Below are positions 54,485 to 63,594 of a stretch of 64,000 nucleotides of DNA, one piece after another (the stretch's first letter is position 1; each line of letters opens with the position of its first letter). The DNA is taken from contig JACQWR010000004.1 in the NCBI GenBank assembly GCA_016209105.1, positions 62,001-126,000 on the forward strand. Reading direction: 5' to 3'. The stretch is from Deltaproteobacteria bacterium (GTDB lineage: Bacteria > Desulfobacterota > Syntrophia > Syntrophales > JACQWR01). The notes beneath the pieces were generated by a model. It did not search any database. It saw only the letters and a program-made list of their open reading frames with translations, and was not told where the DNA came from. Made by a program: the position numbers and the translations under genes.

Positions 54485-55444
54485 ATGACCGAGCGTATTG
54501 ACATAAAGCAGACTGGCGATCCCCGCAGGGAGATTGCCGAGCAATACCTGAAAGAGGGCCGCCTTCAGGAGGCTATCGGCGTTTACCGTGAACTGGTAAA
54601 CGAGTACCCGGACCAGGATTCCTACCTGCTTGCCCTTGCCTGGGCCTGCCACGACGCCGGTCAAATAGATGCAGCCGTCGGCTGTTTTGATTGTCTGCTC
54701 GAAAAGGAACTCGCACGGAATGTCTTCACCGGATTTGCCTTTGACGAACTGGTCAGGATATTCAAAAAGGGTCGGCAATTCGACCGTCTGGTGGCACTCT
54801 GTGAAAAGGCGGTTGCCCGGTATCCTGGCGATGCGGGACTGCTCGGTGAACTGGGGCAGGCCTGCCTTGCGGCGGGCGATCCCGGGAGGGCAGCGGGAGC
54901 ATATAAAAGATTGATCGCCCTCGACCCCGACGATCCCGTTTTTTTCTGCTGCTTGGGCGATGCCCTCCTGGCGGCGCGCAACCCGGAAGGCGCGGAAGAG
55001 GCATACCGCCGGGCCGTGGAGCTCGACGCCGACACGGCAGGCGGTTACTACAGCAAGTTGGCCGAAGGGCTGCTCCAGGTAGGCGCTGAAGAGCGGGCCG
55101 AGAAGGTCTTGAGAAAGTGCCTGGAATGCTCCCCGGAAGAATCCCTGTACCATTTGCTGCTGGGGGATTGCCTGCTCCGGAGGAAAAAGTTGGAAGAAGG
55201 GGAAGACCAATACGAACAGGCCGTGAAAATGAATCCCGCCTCCGCGGGGGTTTACTATAATCGTTTGGGAAATGCCTTTGCCCGGGCCCGCCACCACCGC
55301 CGGGCGGCGGAGTGTTTCCGAAAAGCAATTGCCGCCGATCCCTCGAACACCTTTTATCAGGTGCGCCTTGCGGAGGCCTGCGCTGCGGCCCGGGATTCGG
55401 ATCCGGCAAAAGAGACGGCCGGCCGGACAGACCAACCGGATTAA
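54485..55444 (+). CDS. TPR-repeat protein
   Basis: 319 residues. About seven tetratricopeptide-like repeats cover nearly the whole protein, for example AEQYLKEGRLQEAIGVYRELV, LGELGQACLAAGDPGRAAGAYKRLIALDP, LGDALLAARNPEGAEEAYRRAVELD and AFARARHHRRAAECFRKAIAADPSN. No signal peptide or catalytic domain is seen. The frame opens at 54215 inside the preceding gene; ATG 54485 is the first plausible start, but its ribosome-binding site is poor. Likely a protein-interaction scaffold. It is convergent with the pilus-motor genes. Confidence 0.85.
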   Translation: MTERIDIKQTGDPRREIAEQYLKEGRLQEAIGVYRELVNEYPDQDSYLLALAWACHDAGQIDAAVGCFDCLLEKELARNVFTGFAFDELVRIFKKGRQFDRLVALCEKAVARYPGDAGLLGELGQACLAAGDPGRAAGAYKRLIALDPDDPVFFCCLGDALLAARNPEGAEEAYRRAVELDADTAGGYYSKLAEGLLQVGAEERAEKVLRKCLECSPEESLYHLLLGDCLLRRKKLEEGEDQYEQAVKMNPASAGVYYNRLGNAFARARHHRRAAECFRKAIAADPSNTFYQVRLAEACAAARDSDPAKETAGRTDQPD

Positions 55445-55445
55445 A

Positions 55446-55958
55446 TCAGATACGTCCCGTCTTCTTCAGGGTTTCTTTAAAGACGTGATAAAAAGCGGTA
55501 TTATCGGCGATGCCGCCTTTGATGATCGTGCCGATGTCGTCCATGTTTTTCGGGTTGATCACGATGTTGACGCTCCGGTTGAAGGCCGCCATGTTGTCCA
55601 TGGTACGATATTTGTCGCTGATCAGGGCGACGAAGATATTGCGTCTCGTATGCATGGCCAGGTTTTCCAGGTAGATGAGCACGCCGTTTCCCTGCCCTGC
55701 GCCCTCGAAATTCTCATTGACCACCACCACATCGTAGACATGGAAACGCATACTTTTCAGGGCATCCCTCGCTGCCACGGCCTCGGTAATCTGGTAGCCC
55801 ATTTCCTTCAGGGCCCGGCCGATCTTTTCCCGTGCGGTGCTCTCGGTCTCGCAAATCAGGGCCGTTTCCGCATCCGCTTCGACAAAATCAAAGGGTCTTT
55901 CGGAGGCATTGTAGGAACCCGACGCGACTTCATTCAATAAGCTTTTTTCATCCCCCAT
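55446..55958 (-). CDS. Receiver-like protein without phospho-acceptor, pilT-linked
   Basis: 170 residues. About residues 28-150 follow a receiver-domain topology (ETALICETESTAREKIGRALKEMGY, DALKSMRFHVYDVVVVNENF, IFVALISDKYRT, VNIVINPKNMDDIG), but at the usual phospho-Asp position it reads VVVNENF, and the second-strand acidic pair is missing. It is therefore likely a non-phosphorylated adaptor. It lies 30 bp downstream of the pilU-like gene on the same strand, suggesting a part in pilus retraction control. Confidence 0.65.
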   Translation of the reverse strand: MGDEKSLLNEVASGSYNASERPFDFVEADAETALICETESTAREKIGRALKEMGYQITEAVAARDALKSMRFHVYDVVVVNENFEGAGQGNGVLIYLENLAMHTRRNIFVALISDKYRTMDNMAAFNRSVNIVINPKNMDDIGTIIKGGIADNTAFYHVFKETLKKTGRI

Positions 55959-55988
55959 GACGTTACTCCCTTTTTTTTCAACAGCCTG

Positions 55989-57164
55989 TTACGGCTTCAG
56001 TTTGGGCTTGCCGTAATCCTTGTCAACCTCGAGCTTGCCGATGTCCGTCGTGGCCTCGCCCTTGGTGCTCTTTACCGAATCAATGCCGCGGCCCACGATA
56101 CCCTTGTTGGACGCGTAGGCCTTGGCCGTGTCCTCGCTCACCAGGCCGTTCTTGTACAATTCGACGATGTAGTCATCGAAAGTGATCATCCCGAAGGCCT
56201 TGCCCGCCTGGATAATTTCATAGAAGGTCTTCCCTTCCGATTCCCCGTGCAGGATGGTGTCCTTGACGCGCATGTTCGAACCCATGATCTCGAAGGCCGC
56301 AACACGGCCGCCGCCCTCCTTGGGGAGGAGCCTCTGGCAGACGACCCAGCGTATCGTGTCGGCCAGCCGGATGCGGACCTGGTTTTCCTCTTCCGTGGAG
56401 AACATGCCCAGGATGCGGTTGATGGTCTGACCCGCATCCACTGTGTGCAGGGTGCTCAGCACCAGGTGTCCCGTTTCCGCGGCGCTCAATCCGATCTCCA
56501 CCGTTTCCCGGTCGCGCATCTCGCCCACGAGGATCACCTTCGGCGCCTGGCGGAGTGCGGCGCGCAGGCCGCTGGCAAAGGTGTCGAAGTCGCTGCCCAT
56601 CTCGCGCTGGTTGAAGGTGGCCTTTTTGTGGGGATGGGAGAATTCCACGGGATCTTCCAGCGTCACGATGTGCACGGATTTTTTTTCGTTGATCTCGTTC
56701 AACACGCCTGCCAGGGAAGTGGATTTACCGCTGCCGGTCGCGCCGGTGACGAGGATAATTCCGTTTTTCTCCTCGGCCATTTTGTAGAAGGCCTCGGGCA
56801 GGTTCAGCTCCTTGCAGGTGGGGATCTTCGTTTCCAGCTTGCGCAGCACGACGGAGTAGTTGCCCCGCTGGGAGAAGATATTGACGCGGAAACGGGCCTT
56901 GCCCGGAAGCTCGTAGGATGAATCGCAGGAACCCTCTTTGAGCAGGTTTTCCGTGAGGCGGCGATCTTCGTTGATCAGGTTGAGGGCAAATATCTCCGTC
57001 TGAAAGGGGGTCAGATTCGCGAAGGGCGGATCAATCTCCACGCCGGTCAACTGGCCGGAACTTTCCACCTGAAAGGGTTTGCCCACCGTAATGTTCAGGT
57101 CGGATACGTTGCCGAGTGAATCGAGCATCTTGGTAAGGATATAATCAATTTCCTGTTTTTTCAT
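55989..57164 (-). CDS. Type IV pilus retraction ATPase, PilU/PilT2-like
   Basis: 391 residues of the GspE/PilT secretion-ATPase family. Walker A is VTGATGSGKSTSLAG, the Asp box is VTLEDPVEFSHPHKKATFNQREMG, Walker B is KVILVGEMRDRETVEIGLSAAETGHLV, and the His box is LSTLHTVDAG. In place of the PilT AIRNLIRE motif it has RVKDTILHGESEGKTF. A C-terminal tail of about 40 residues (IGKLEVDKDYGKPKLKP) is extra. This fits an accessory PilU-type motor following a canonical pilT 22 bp upstream. Confidence 0.9.
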   Translation of the reverse strand: MKKQEIDYILTKMLDSLGNVSDLNITVGKPFQVESSGQLTGVEIDPPFANLTPFQTEIFALNLINEDRRLTENLLKEGSCDSSYELPGKARFRVNIFSQRGNYSVVLRKLETKIPTCKELNLPEAFYKMAEEKNGIILVTGATGSGKSTSLAGVLNEINEKKSVHIVTLEDPVEFSHPHKKATFNQREMGSDFDTFASGLRAALRQAPKVILVGEMRDRETVEIGLSAAETGHLVLSTLHTVDAGQTINRILGMFSTEEENQVRIRLADTIRWVVCQRLLPKEGGGRVAAFEIMGSNMRVKDTILHGESEGKTFYEIIQAGKAFGMITFDDYIVELYKNGLVSEDTAKAYASNKGIVGRGIDSVKSTKGEATTDIGKLEVDKDYGKPKLKP

Positions 57165-57186
57165 AACTCCTCCTGACCCTGGACGG

Positions 57187-58269
57187 CTATACCTCGGTAA
57201 AGTCCGTAGGCGGCGATTTCAGGAGCGGCCGGAACTTGGCTTTGTCGTTGCACTTGATATAGGCGTCGTCGGCGCCGATCCAGCCCCTGTTTAAGAGGTC
57301 CATGATGGCATCGTCGAGGAGCTGCATGCCGTACTTCTTGCCCGTCTGAATCATGGAGGGGATCTGGAAGGTTTTGGATTCCCGGATAAGGTTCCGTACC
57401 GCCGCATTGGCGATCAGTATCTCCAGGGCGGCGCAGCGGCCCTTCTTGTCCACCCGCTTGAAGAGCACCTGGGCGATAATGGCCCGGAGACCGTCGGCCA
57501 GGGTGGATCGGATCTGCATCTGCTCACTGGAGGGGAAGACCTCAATGATCCGGTCCACGGTCTTGGCGGCGCTGGTGGTGTGCAGGGTGCCGAAGACGAG
57601 ATGACCGGTCGAGGCCGCTTCCACGGCGAGCGAGATGGTTTCCAGATCGCGTAATTCACCCACCAGGATAACGTCGGGATCCTCGCGGAGCGCCCCGCGG
57701 AGCGCCGAGGAGAAGGTCTTGGTGTGAATGCCCACTTCCCGGTGGTTCACGATACAGCTCTGGCTTTTGTGCACGAATTCGATGGGGTCTTCTATGGTGA
57801 TGATATGGTCTTTCCGGACGCGGTTCGCCTCGTCTATGATGGCGGCCAGCGTCGTGGATTTTCCACTTCCTGTGGGACCGGTCACCAGCACCAGGCCCCT
57901 CGGCAGGGTCGCCAGTTGGGAGACGACGGGGGGCAGGCCCAGTTGCTGGGCGGTGAGTATGGTGCTGGGGATTTCCCGGAAGACGGCCGCCACGCCGTAT
58001 TTTTGCTGGAAGTAGTTGGCGCGATAGCGGGCGAGGTTGGGGATTTCATAGGCAAAATCAATGTCGCCCGTTTCTTCAAACTGCTTGACCTTGTGTTCGG
58101 GCGTTATTTCGTAGAGCATGGCTTTGAGGCCGTCGTTGGTCAGGACGTCGAACTTGACGCGTTCCATTTCGCCCCGGATCCGAAGGGCGGGCTGTTGGCC
58201 GGAAACGAGGTGCAGGTCCGATGCGCCTTGGTCGTGCATCAGCTGAAAAAAGGCGTCAATTTTTGCCAT
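57187..58269 (-). CDS. pilT: Type IV pilus retraction ATPase PilT
   Basis: Hexameric ATPase that depolymerises pili for twitching. 360 residues. The N-terminal PAS-like part has GASDLHLVSGQQPALRIRGE; Walker A is VTGPTGSGKSTTLAA; the Asp box is TIEDPIEFVHKS; Walker B is VILVGELRDLETI; the His box is FGTLHTTSA. The retraction motif is AVRNLIRE near residue 290, as in genuine PilT. It is first of a three-gene unit with the pilU-like and receiver-like genes. Confidence 0.95.
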   Translation of the reverse strand: MAKIDAFFQLMHDQGASDLHLVSGQQPALRIRGEMERVKFDVLTNDGLKAMLYEITPEHKVKQFEETGDIDFAYEIPNLARYRANYFQQKYGVAAVFREIPSTILTAQQLGLPPVVSQLATLPRGLVLVTGPTGSGKSTTLAAIIDEANRVRKDHIITIEDPIEFVHKSQSCIVNHREVGIHTKTFSSALRGALREDPDVILVGELRDLETISLAVEAASTGHLVFGTLHTTSAAKTVDRIIEVFPSSEQMQIRSTLADGLRAIIAQVLFKRVDKKGRCAALEILIANAAVRNLIRESKTFQIPSMIQTGKKYGMQLLDDAIMDLLNRGWIGADDAYIKCNDKAKFRPLLKSPPTDFTEV

Positions 58270-58546
58270 GAAGTTCCTCCTCGGATATGTATTGAGTGTT
58301 AATGAGCATCACCCGGGCGTAAAGATACGGGCGCGGATACGTTCCCGGCGCGACAGCTTGCCGTTGCGGTGGAATGACAGGAAGAGGTTTTTCGACATGC
58401 CGGCAGCAAAATTGTCTCGCAGGGGAACCCGTCCCGCCTGGATCGGCAAAAGCCCAAGGAGTATAGGAAATGGACTGATGTTTGTCAAGATTAAATGGTT
58501 TGCCCGTTAGGATACGCCGTTATCCAAGACGGTCCGCAACAATTCC

Positions 58547-58573
58547 TTGACAGGGAACTGCGGATATTATAAT
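58547..58573 (+). promoter_or_regulatory. Promoter of tRNA-Ala
   Basis: Perfect hexamers TTGACA (58547-58552) and TATAAT (58568-58573) with a short 15-bp spacer, followed by a GC-rich TTGCGGGCC discriminator typical of stringently controlled stable RNA genes. Upstream, 58270-58546 holds no recognisable gene. Confidence 0.7.
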
Positions 58574-58638
58574 TTGCGGGCCTTCTGTGGGAGTTGTTTT
58601 TCTTGCCGTGTCCCGCCGGTGGTGCAGAGGAACGGATT

Positions 58639-58714
<76 letters not shown>

Positions 58715-58724
58715 TTTTTTGTGT

Positions 58725-58749
58725 CTGCCGCCGCCCCTGTGGGGGGCAG
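58725..58749. terminator. Hairpin between tRNA-Ala and the lipoprotein gene
   Basis: CTGCC...CCCC-TGT-GGGGGGCAG can form a 9-bp stem with a GCCG bulge. The T6 run lies before the hairpin (58715-58720), so its value for plus-strand termination is unclear. It may serve both converging transcripts. Confidence 0.4.
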
Positions 58750-58756
58750 GCGTCTT

Positions 58757-59416
58757 CTAATGCATCAGATCAATCCTCTTGCGCACCCTGTCTTCTTTTT
58801 CCGCTTCCTTTTTCATTTTGTAATAGTCTGCCAGTTTTTCCAGATAGACGAGGAGCGCCTTTTTCCAACCGTTTCTCGATGCCGTATCCGCGGCATTTTG
58901 CAGTAGCTTTTCATCGCATTCCTCATATTGAATAATGATGCCGACTGCAATGAGCCGGGAGAGGGGGTCGTTTATTTTTAAGCCTTCCGCTGTAATGTCC
59001 GTTTTGTTTCCCCTCCGGAGGGCATCCACGATGTTTCGATATTGTTCCGGTAGATACCGGGTATCGGCCTGATCAAACCTACCCTTCATAAAATCATAAT
59101 AATTGCTGTTTTCCGGCGTTGACTGTACGGCGGCTATTTTCAGATAGCAGCTGTCGTCAATGCGCTCCAGGAGCGCGGTCTGCACGGCATATTTCGTCAG
59201 GTGGGCCTGGGCAAGGACATCGAGGTCGCCGCTTTTTTTGATTTCTTCCGTAGCCTTGGCAAAGTGGAGCGCGGCAATTTTTTCTCTACCGGCAAGGTAG
59301 GCTTTTTTAAAGTCTTCCAGTTGGTTGTAGCCCGCATAGGTCCAGTCCGGAATGTGTTTGGAACTGCATCCGGCCAGGAGGAGACAAAAGAGCAAGAGCG
59401 TAATGAATTTTTTCAT
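58757..59416 (-). CDS. Lipoprotein of the Mla-like cluster
   Basis: 219 residues. Signal peptide with lipobox LLLAGC (Cys17). The mature part is helical (LEDFKKAYLAGREKIAALHFAKATEEIKKSGDLD, DKLLQNAADTASRNGWKKALLVYLEKLADYY), without a domain I can name. Its start overlaps the mlaD-like stop by 4 bp, and it is last in the minus-strand Mla-type operon. By position it may take the role of the periplasmic or outer-membrane partner lipoprotein, but it does not look like MlaA or ABC_trans_aux. Confidence 0.75.
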   Translation of the reverse strand: MKKFITLLLFCLLLAGCSSKHIPDWTYAGYNQLEDFKKAYLAGREKIAALHFAKATEEIKKSGDLDVLAQAHLTKYAVQTALLERIDDSCYLKIAAVQSTPENSNYYDFMKGRFDQADTRYLPEQYRNIVDALRRGNKTDITAEGLKINDPLSRLIAVGIIIQYEECDEKLLQNAADTASRNGWKKALLVYLEKLADYYKMKKEAEKEDRVRKRIDLMH

Positions 59417-60345
59417 GGAAGTTTTATCTCCGGCTCCTTTTTAAAGGGTATTTTCTTGTCCAGTTCGCTTGCCAGATTGCCTATGGACTTCACGGTGGCA
59501 TCTATCTCGCTTCTCAACAACTTCAGGTCTGTGGTGGAATCTGCAGCATCGGTGCTGATCTTGTTTATGTTATCAACTGTTTTGTTCAGCTTATCCAGTT
59601 TTGCCAGGAGATCCTTGAGTATCCCGTTTACCTGGGGGATGAGTCCTTCCGGGCCGTAAACACCGATGTCCGTTTTCTTCAGGATGGCGTCGACGTGTTC
59701 GGTAATGTCCTTTACCTTCTTCAGGCCTCCATGAATGGATTTGACACTCTCCTCGTTTCCCACGGCCATTTCCAGAATAGATTTTTTGCTTGCCAGGTTT
59801 TCCGTAATTTCGCTCGCACTCCTTAATATCTTGTTTACATCCCCCTGCGGGTCGGCCAGGTTTCCCGTCATTTTTTCAATGTTGGCCGCGATCTGGTTTA
59901 TCCTTTCGATAAGCGGCTGCAGCTTCTTTATCGTTTCGTTGATGTCGTTCACCGTCATTACTTCCCGTATCTCCTCGGTGGACAGGGGCGGGCTTTTCAC
60001 GTTATCCGTTACTATGATCATCCGGGGGGAACCGATAAGGGGTTTGCTGATGATGAAGGTGCTGTCCACCCTGATCCATTTGGTGTGGCGTTGCGGCACT
60101 CTGATCTTGATGAGGACGATCCCGGACTCGTTGAGTTCGAGCTTCTGGACCCTCCCGATGGTGAACCCGGCAAACGTCACCGGCATTCCTTCCGTCAGGT
60201 CTTCTCCTGATTTCGAAGAAAGGGTATAGGTGGAAACGGTTTCAAAAAGGCCTTTCTTATAAGCTATGTATCCGATGGATGCGAAAATCAGGAGCGTGGT
60301 TATAACCACATATAATCCTACTTTCAGTTCTGTTTTACGGGGCAT
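59413..60345 (-). CDS. mlaD: MlaD/MCE-domain lipid-transport protein
   Basis: 310 residues. One N-terminal TM (KVGLYVVITTLLIFASIGYIAY), then an MCE domain (about 38-115: YTLSSKSGEDLTEGMPVTFAGFTIGRVQKLEL, SPRMIIVTD), then a long helical/coiled-coil region with regular hydrophobic spacing (IEKMTGNLADPQGDVNKIL, LAKLDKLNKTVDNINKIS). MCE proteins form periplasmic hexamers that carry phospholipid between membranes. It overlaps the upstream ATPase-position gene by 11 bp. Confidence 0.9.
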   Translation of the reverse strand: MPRKTELKVGLYVVITTLLIFASIGYIAYKKGLFETVSTYTLSSKSGEDLTEGMPVTFAGFTIGRVQKLELNESGIVLIKIRVPQRHTKWIRVDSTFIISKPLIGSPRMIIVTDNVKSPPLSTEEIREVMTVNDINETIKKLQPLIERINQIAANIEKMTGNLADPQGDVNKILRSASEITENLASKKSILEMAVGNEESVKSIHGGLKKVKDITEHVDAILKKTDIGVYGPEGLIPQVNGILKDLLAKLDKLNKTVDNINKISTDAADSTTDLKLLRSEIDATVKSIGNLASELDKKIPFKKEPEIKLP

Positions 60346-60817
60346 CGCTCATCCTGTATCTGTCTTTATTCCACGTCAGGTCAAAAATGTAGCATTCTTT
60401 AAATGAATCATCAATAACTTTCAGGGTATCATCGAAAAAACCCAGGTCTTTACCGTAATGCATGATTTTGAAGGGCTGATTGATCACGAGGACGGGGTCC
60501 TTAACCATGATGGCCCTCAGAAGCATGACGCGAAATCGTTCCTCATCGGTGAGAGCGGGGTCTCTCTTCGAGGCGATCCTTTCCAGAGCGTATCTGCGCA
60601 GGTATCCTTCTACCAGGCGCCTTGCCTCATTTGTTGGCAGGTGTTCGTGGCACTGCCTGATCAAGGCGATGTTTCCGTAGACATCGAGGTTGGAGATAAG
60701 GGGCACGTCCGGGGAGACCCAGCCCAGACGGTTTTTTTTATCCGCGGCGAAATCGGCGAGCGCCCTCTTCAGACTTTCTTCATCCGGAAAAAGTCTTAAA
60801 TGAACCTGATTATTAAT
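60335..60817 (-). CDS. Degenerate ABC-ATPase-like protein in the MlaF position
   Basis: Located between the MlaE permease and MlaD genes, where the ATPase MlaF normally lies. About 160 residues if begun at ATT 60817, which has AGAGGTG 5-6 bases upstream; GTG 60706 is the first conventional start and would remove 37 residues. It keeps Q-loop-like and signature-region context (PLISNLDVYGNIALI, LTDEERFRVMLLRAIMVKDPVLVINQPF). However, it has no Walker A, the LSGGQ signature reads LTDEE, and Walker B reads VLVINQP instead of LLLDEP. ATP hydrolysis is therefore not expected. The frame is intact, so it may be a structural pseudo-ATPase rather than debris. Confidence 0.7.
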   Translation of the reverse strand: MNNQVHLRLFPDEESLKRALADFAADKKNRLGWVSPDVPLISNLDVYGNIALIRQCHEHLPTNEARRLVEGYLRRYALERIASKRDPALTDEERFRVMLLRAIMVKDPVLVINQPFKIMHYGKDLGFFDDTLKVIDDSFKECYIFDLTWNKDRYRMSDAP

Positions 60818-61581
60818 GACAGCACCTCTATAGTAATGATGGTGATGAAAACCTTGACCATACCATGTAAAACCGCTATGGGAATGCTGGTCAGCTCATT
60901 GGTGGCATTCAGACCGCACTGGATCGGAATCAGCGTGATGAAAAAACCGAAAGCGGAGCATTTCAAAAAGAGGATGACAATATCGGAAAAAGTCGCCGAA
61001 TTTAATATGAGGATTGTATAGGCGTCCAAGCTCATACCGAAAATAAGCTTGGAAAACAGCATACCGCTTGCCAGAACCACAATGGAGAAAAGGCTGCTTA
61101 ACAGGACGACCGATATTATGCCGTTGATAATTCTCGGCAGGAACAGGTAATTGCTAAGGTTGATGTTGAAACGCAGCAAGGTATTGATTTCATTGTTTAC
61201 TTTCATGACGGCGATTTCCGTGTTCATGGCGGAGCTTGACCGCAGGGTGATAAGCAGTACCGTAATCATGGGGGATAATTCTGTAACGACGAAACCCATG
61301 AGGATGCGTCCGGTGAGCTCTGCCAGCCCCATGTCCTTAATGATTTGAAAAACGATGCCTATGAGCAGGGAACCGATAAGAATGGAAGCCAAGAGGAACA
61401 AAGGCAGTATCTGGACGGAGGTATAATATATCTGGTTTATGAGCACTGCCCGCATGGCGGGATTGTACGTTTCTCTGTTGAACATCTTCCGTATGATGCG
61501 GAAGGAAAAAGAAAGGGTATCCCGCAGGGTCGAGCTAATGTTAAGAGTAGACCTTCCGATATGTTCGATGACGGCGACCAT
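60796..61581 (-). CDS. mlaE: MlaE-family ABC permease
   Basis: 261 residues with about five to six hydrophobic segments and the MlaE layout: MRAVLINQIYYTSVQILPLFLLASILIGSLLIG, an ELSPMITVLLITLRSSSAMNTEIAVMKVN segment (the coupling region), and a C-terminal HGMVKVFITIITIEVLSLIIRFI. It is the inner-membrane channel of a phospholipid transport system with the MlaD-like protein. Its stop codon overlaps the ATPase-position gene. It is the first gene of the minus-strand unit. Confidence 0.88.
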   Translation of the reverse strand: MVAVIEHIGRSTLNISSTLRDTLSFSFRIIRKMFNRETYNPAMRAVLINQIYYTSVQILPLFLLASILIGSLLIGIVFQIIKDMGLAELTGRILMGFVVTELSPMITVLLITLRSSSAMNTEIAVMKVNNEINTLLRFNINLSNYLFLPRIINGIISVVLLSSLFSIVVLASGMLFSKLIFGMSLDAYTILILNSATFSDIVILFLKCSAFGFFITLIPIQCGLNATNELTSIPIAVLHGMVKVFITIITIEVLSLIIRFI

Positions 61582-62073
61582 GGCATATTGCCCCGGTGTG
61601 ATTTGTCCTTCCGCTAGTTCGGTTCTGCGGTATCATAACAATGCGTTTGTGCGGCTTGTATAAAGACGTCACAGGCGTGAAGCGAGAAGTGCCTGCGATA
61701 GGAGGAATGCTACCATGCGTTGGCGGAGAATGCAAATGGTATTAGAATGTTGCCCGCTAATTGGCAGGGCAGAGAAAAACATCCGCTCAGGACTGAAGCC
61801 TAAACGGGGAACTTGATCCGGCAGCATATCTGGCATTGACAAAAGCGTATAAGAAGTTATATTACGGCAACGATTGATGGGCTTGTAAAAAATTGAAAAG
61901 TGTGGCGAACCCCTCACGGTGAATACACAGTACAACGATGAGAGGGCCGATGGTATTGATAGATAGCGGGGAAAGAGAACCGGCATCGGCGCGGGTACGA
62001 TAAAGGGGGTTTGTGACGTTCCTTTGCGCTATAGGGAACAGAATGGGGTGCATTAAAATTAGGGGAGGTTGCT
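61582..62073. other. 492-bp gap without a recognised gene
   Basis: Must carry promoters for the divergent mlaE and htrA genes. An open frame on the minus strand (61669-61986) has no recognisable family pattern. Possible stems include GCCGATG/CATCGGC (about 61944-61990) and GTGT/ACAC around GGCGAACCCCTCACGG (61899-61930). It could hold a structured RNA or a decayed element; I cannot assign it. htrA itself has AGGGGAGG before its ATG. Confidence 0.4.
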
Positions 62074-63567
62074 ATGAATAAAGAGAATAATAACAGAAAA
62101 ACCTTCATTATGTTTTTGTTGGCTTTTCTGATTGCTTTTTTCATTGTATCTTTTGTGGAGGTACTGCGTTCTTCGTTTGCCCCACTGGGAACCGGGCCGG
62201 ACGTACAGATGGCGTCGGCGGTTTCACCCGGGGATTCCTCCACGCGGGCGCCCGGGTCATTTGCGGATCTTGCGGAGAGGCTCAAGCCTGCGGTCGTGAA
62301 CATCAGTACCACAAAGACGGTCAAAACGGGCGGTAGACAATTTCGTACGCCGTTTGGCGATGGCGCGCCTTTCGATCGCTTCTTCGGAGGCGATGATTTC
62401 TTCGAACGGTTTTTCGGTGATATGCCCCAGCGGGAATTCAAGCAAAGAAGCCTGGGGTCCGGTTTTATCATCAGTCCCGACGGCTATATCTTTACCAATA
62501 ACCATGTGGTGGAGCAGGCGGATAAGATCGTGGTGAAACTCTCCGACGGGAAGGAATATAGCGCCAAGGTCATTGGGAGGGATGCAAAAACGGATATTGC
62601 ACTCATAAAAATAAAGCCGAGCGGCAACCTACCGGTGGCGGAAATCGGCGATTCAGATAAGTTGCGAGTGGGAGACTGGGTGATGGCGATTGGGAATCCC
62701 TTCGGTCTGGAACAAACCGTTACCGCCGGTATAGTGAGTGCCAAGGGGCGCGTGATCGGCGCCGGGCCCTATGATAATTTTATCCAGACGGATGCATCCA
62801 TCAATCCGGGCAACAGTGGCGGACCTCTTTTCAATATGGAGGGCAAGGTAATCGGAATCAATACCGCGATTGTCGCCCAGGGACAGGGTATCGGGTTTGC
62901 CATACCCGTCAGCATGGCCAAGGATATACTGCCGGACCTCAAGACCAAGGGGAAGGTCACCCGCGGCTGGCTCGGTGTCTCCATTCAGGACATTTCCGAG
63001 AATATTGCCAGAGGGCTTAAATACAAGGATAAAAACGGCGCGTTGATATCCGAGGTGTTCCCGGGAGATCCGGCGGACAAGGCAGGGATAAAAGCGGGTG
63101 ATATCATTATCGAGGTGAATGGAAAGGCGATACGCAATACCCATGAGTTGCTCATGATCGTTGCTTCCTTCCATGTGGGGGATAAGGTTACTGTCAAGGT
63201 TGTCCGCGAAGGCAAGGAAATGACTTTCCGGGTGGAGGTTGCAGAAAGAAAAGAACAGCCTGATATGGCCTCGGCAAAAGATACCCAGGAGAATTTGGGG
63301 ATGACTGTTCAGGAAATTACACCGGACATCGCCAGGCACCTGGGTATGTCTAAAAAGATCGGGGTGATCGTAGTTGACGTAAAAGAAGGCGGCATTGCCG
63401 ATGAGGCCGGAATCCAACCCCAGGACATTATTCTCCAGGTCAACAAGGTACCAATTGCTTCGATGAAGGATTACTTGCGTGAAATTGCGAAGAAGAACGG
63501 CAAGGACATTATTATGCTCCTCAAACGGGGGAAGGACACCTATTTTGTAGGCCTCCATCATGAGTAG
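62074..63567 (+). CDS. HtrA/Deg-type periplasmic serine protease
   Basis: 497 residues. An N-terminal membrane anchor or signal (FIMFLLAFLIAFFIVSFVEVL), a Gly/Phe-rich stretch near 95-120, then a trypsin-like domain with catalytic His144 (NNHVVEQ), Asp174 (KTDIALI) and Ser248 (NPGNSGGPL). Two PDZ domains follow (about 285-375 and 395-490; GWLGVSIQDI, GALISEVFPGDPADKAGIKAGDIII and IGVIVVDVKEGGIADEAGIQPQDIIL). This is the DegP/DegQ form, for envelope protein quality control. Confidence 0.95.
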   Translation: MNKENNNRKTFIMFLLAFLIAFFIVSFVEVLRSSFAPLGTGPDVQMASAVSPGDSSTRAPGSFADLAERLKPAVVNISTTKTVKTGGRQFRTPFGDGAPFDRFFGGDDFFERFFGDMPQREFKQRSLGSGFIISPDGYIFTNNHVVEQADKIVVKLSDGKEYSAKVIGRDAKTDIALIKIKPSGNLPVAEIGDSDKLRVGDWVMAIGNPFGLEQTVTAGIVSAKGRVIGAGPYDNFIQTDASINPGNSGGPLFNMEGKVIGINTAIVAQGQGIGFAIPVSMAKDILPDLKTKGKVTRGWLGVSIQDISENIARGLKYKDKNGALISEVFPGDPADKAGIKAGDIIIEVNGKAIRNTHELLMIVASFHVGDKVTVKVVREGKEMTFRVEVAERKEQPDMASAKDTQENLGMTVQEITPDIARHLGMSKKIGVIVVDVKEGGIADEAGIQPQDIILQVNKVPIASMKDYLREIAKKNGKDIIMLLKRGKDTYFVGLHHE

Positions 63568-63594
63568 AGGGAGGTGTGCAAGCACTGTGGTCTA

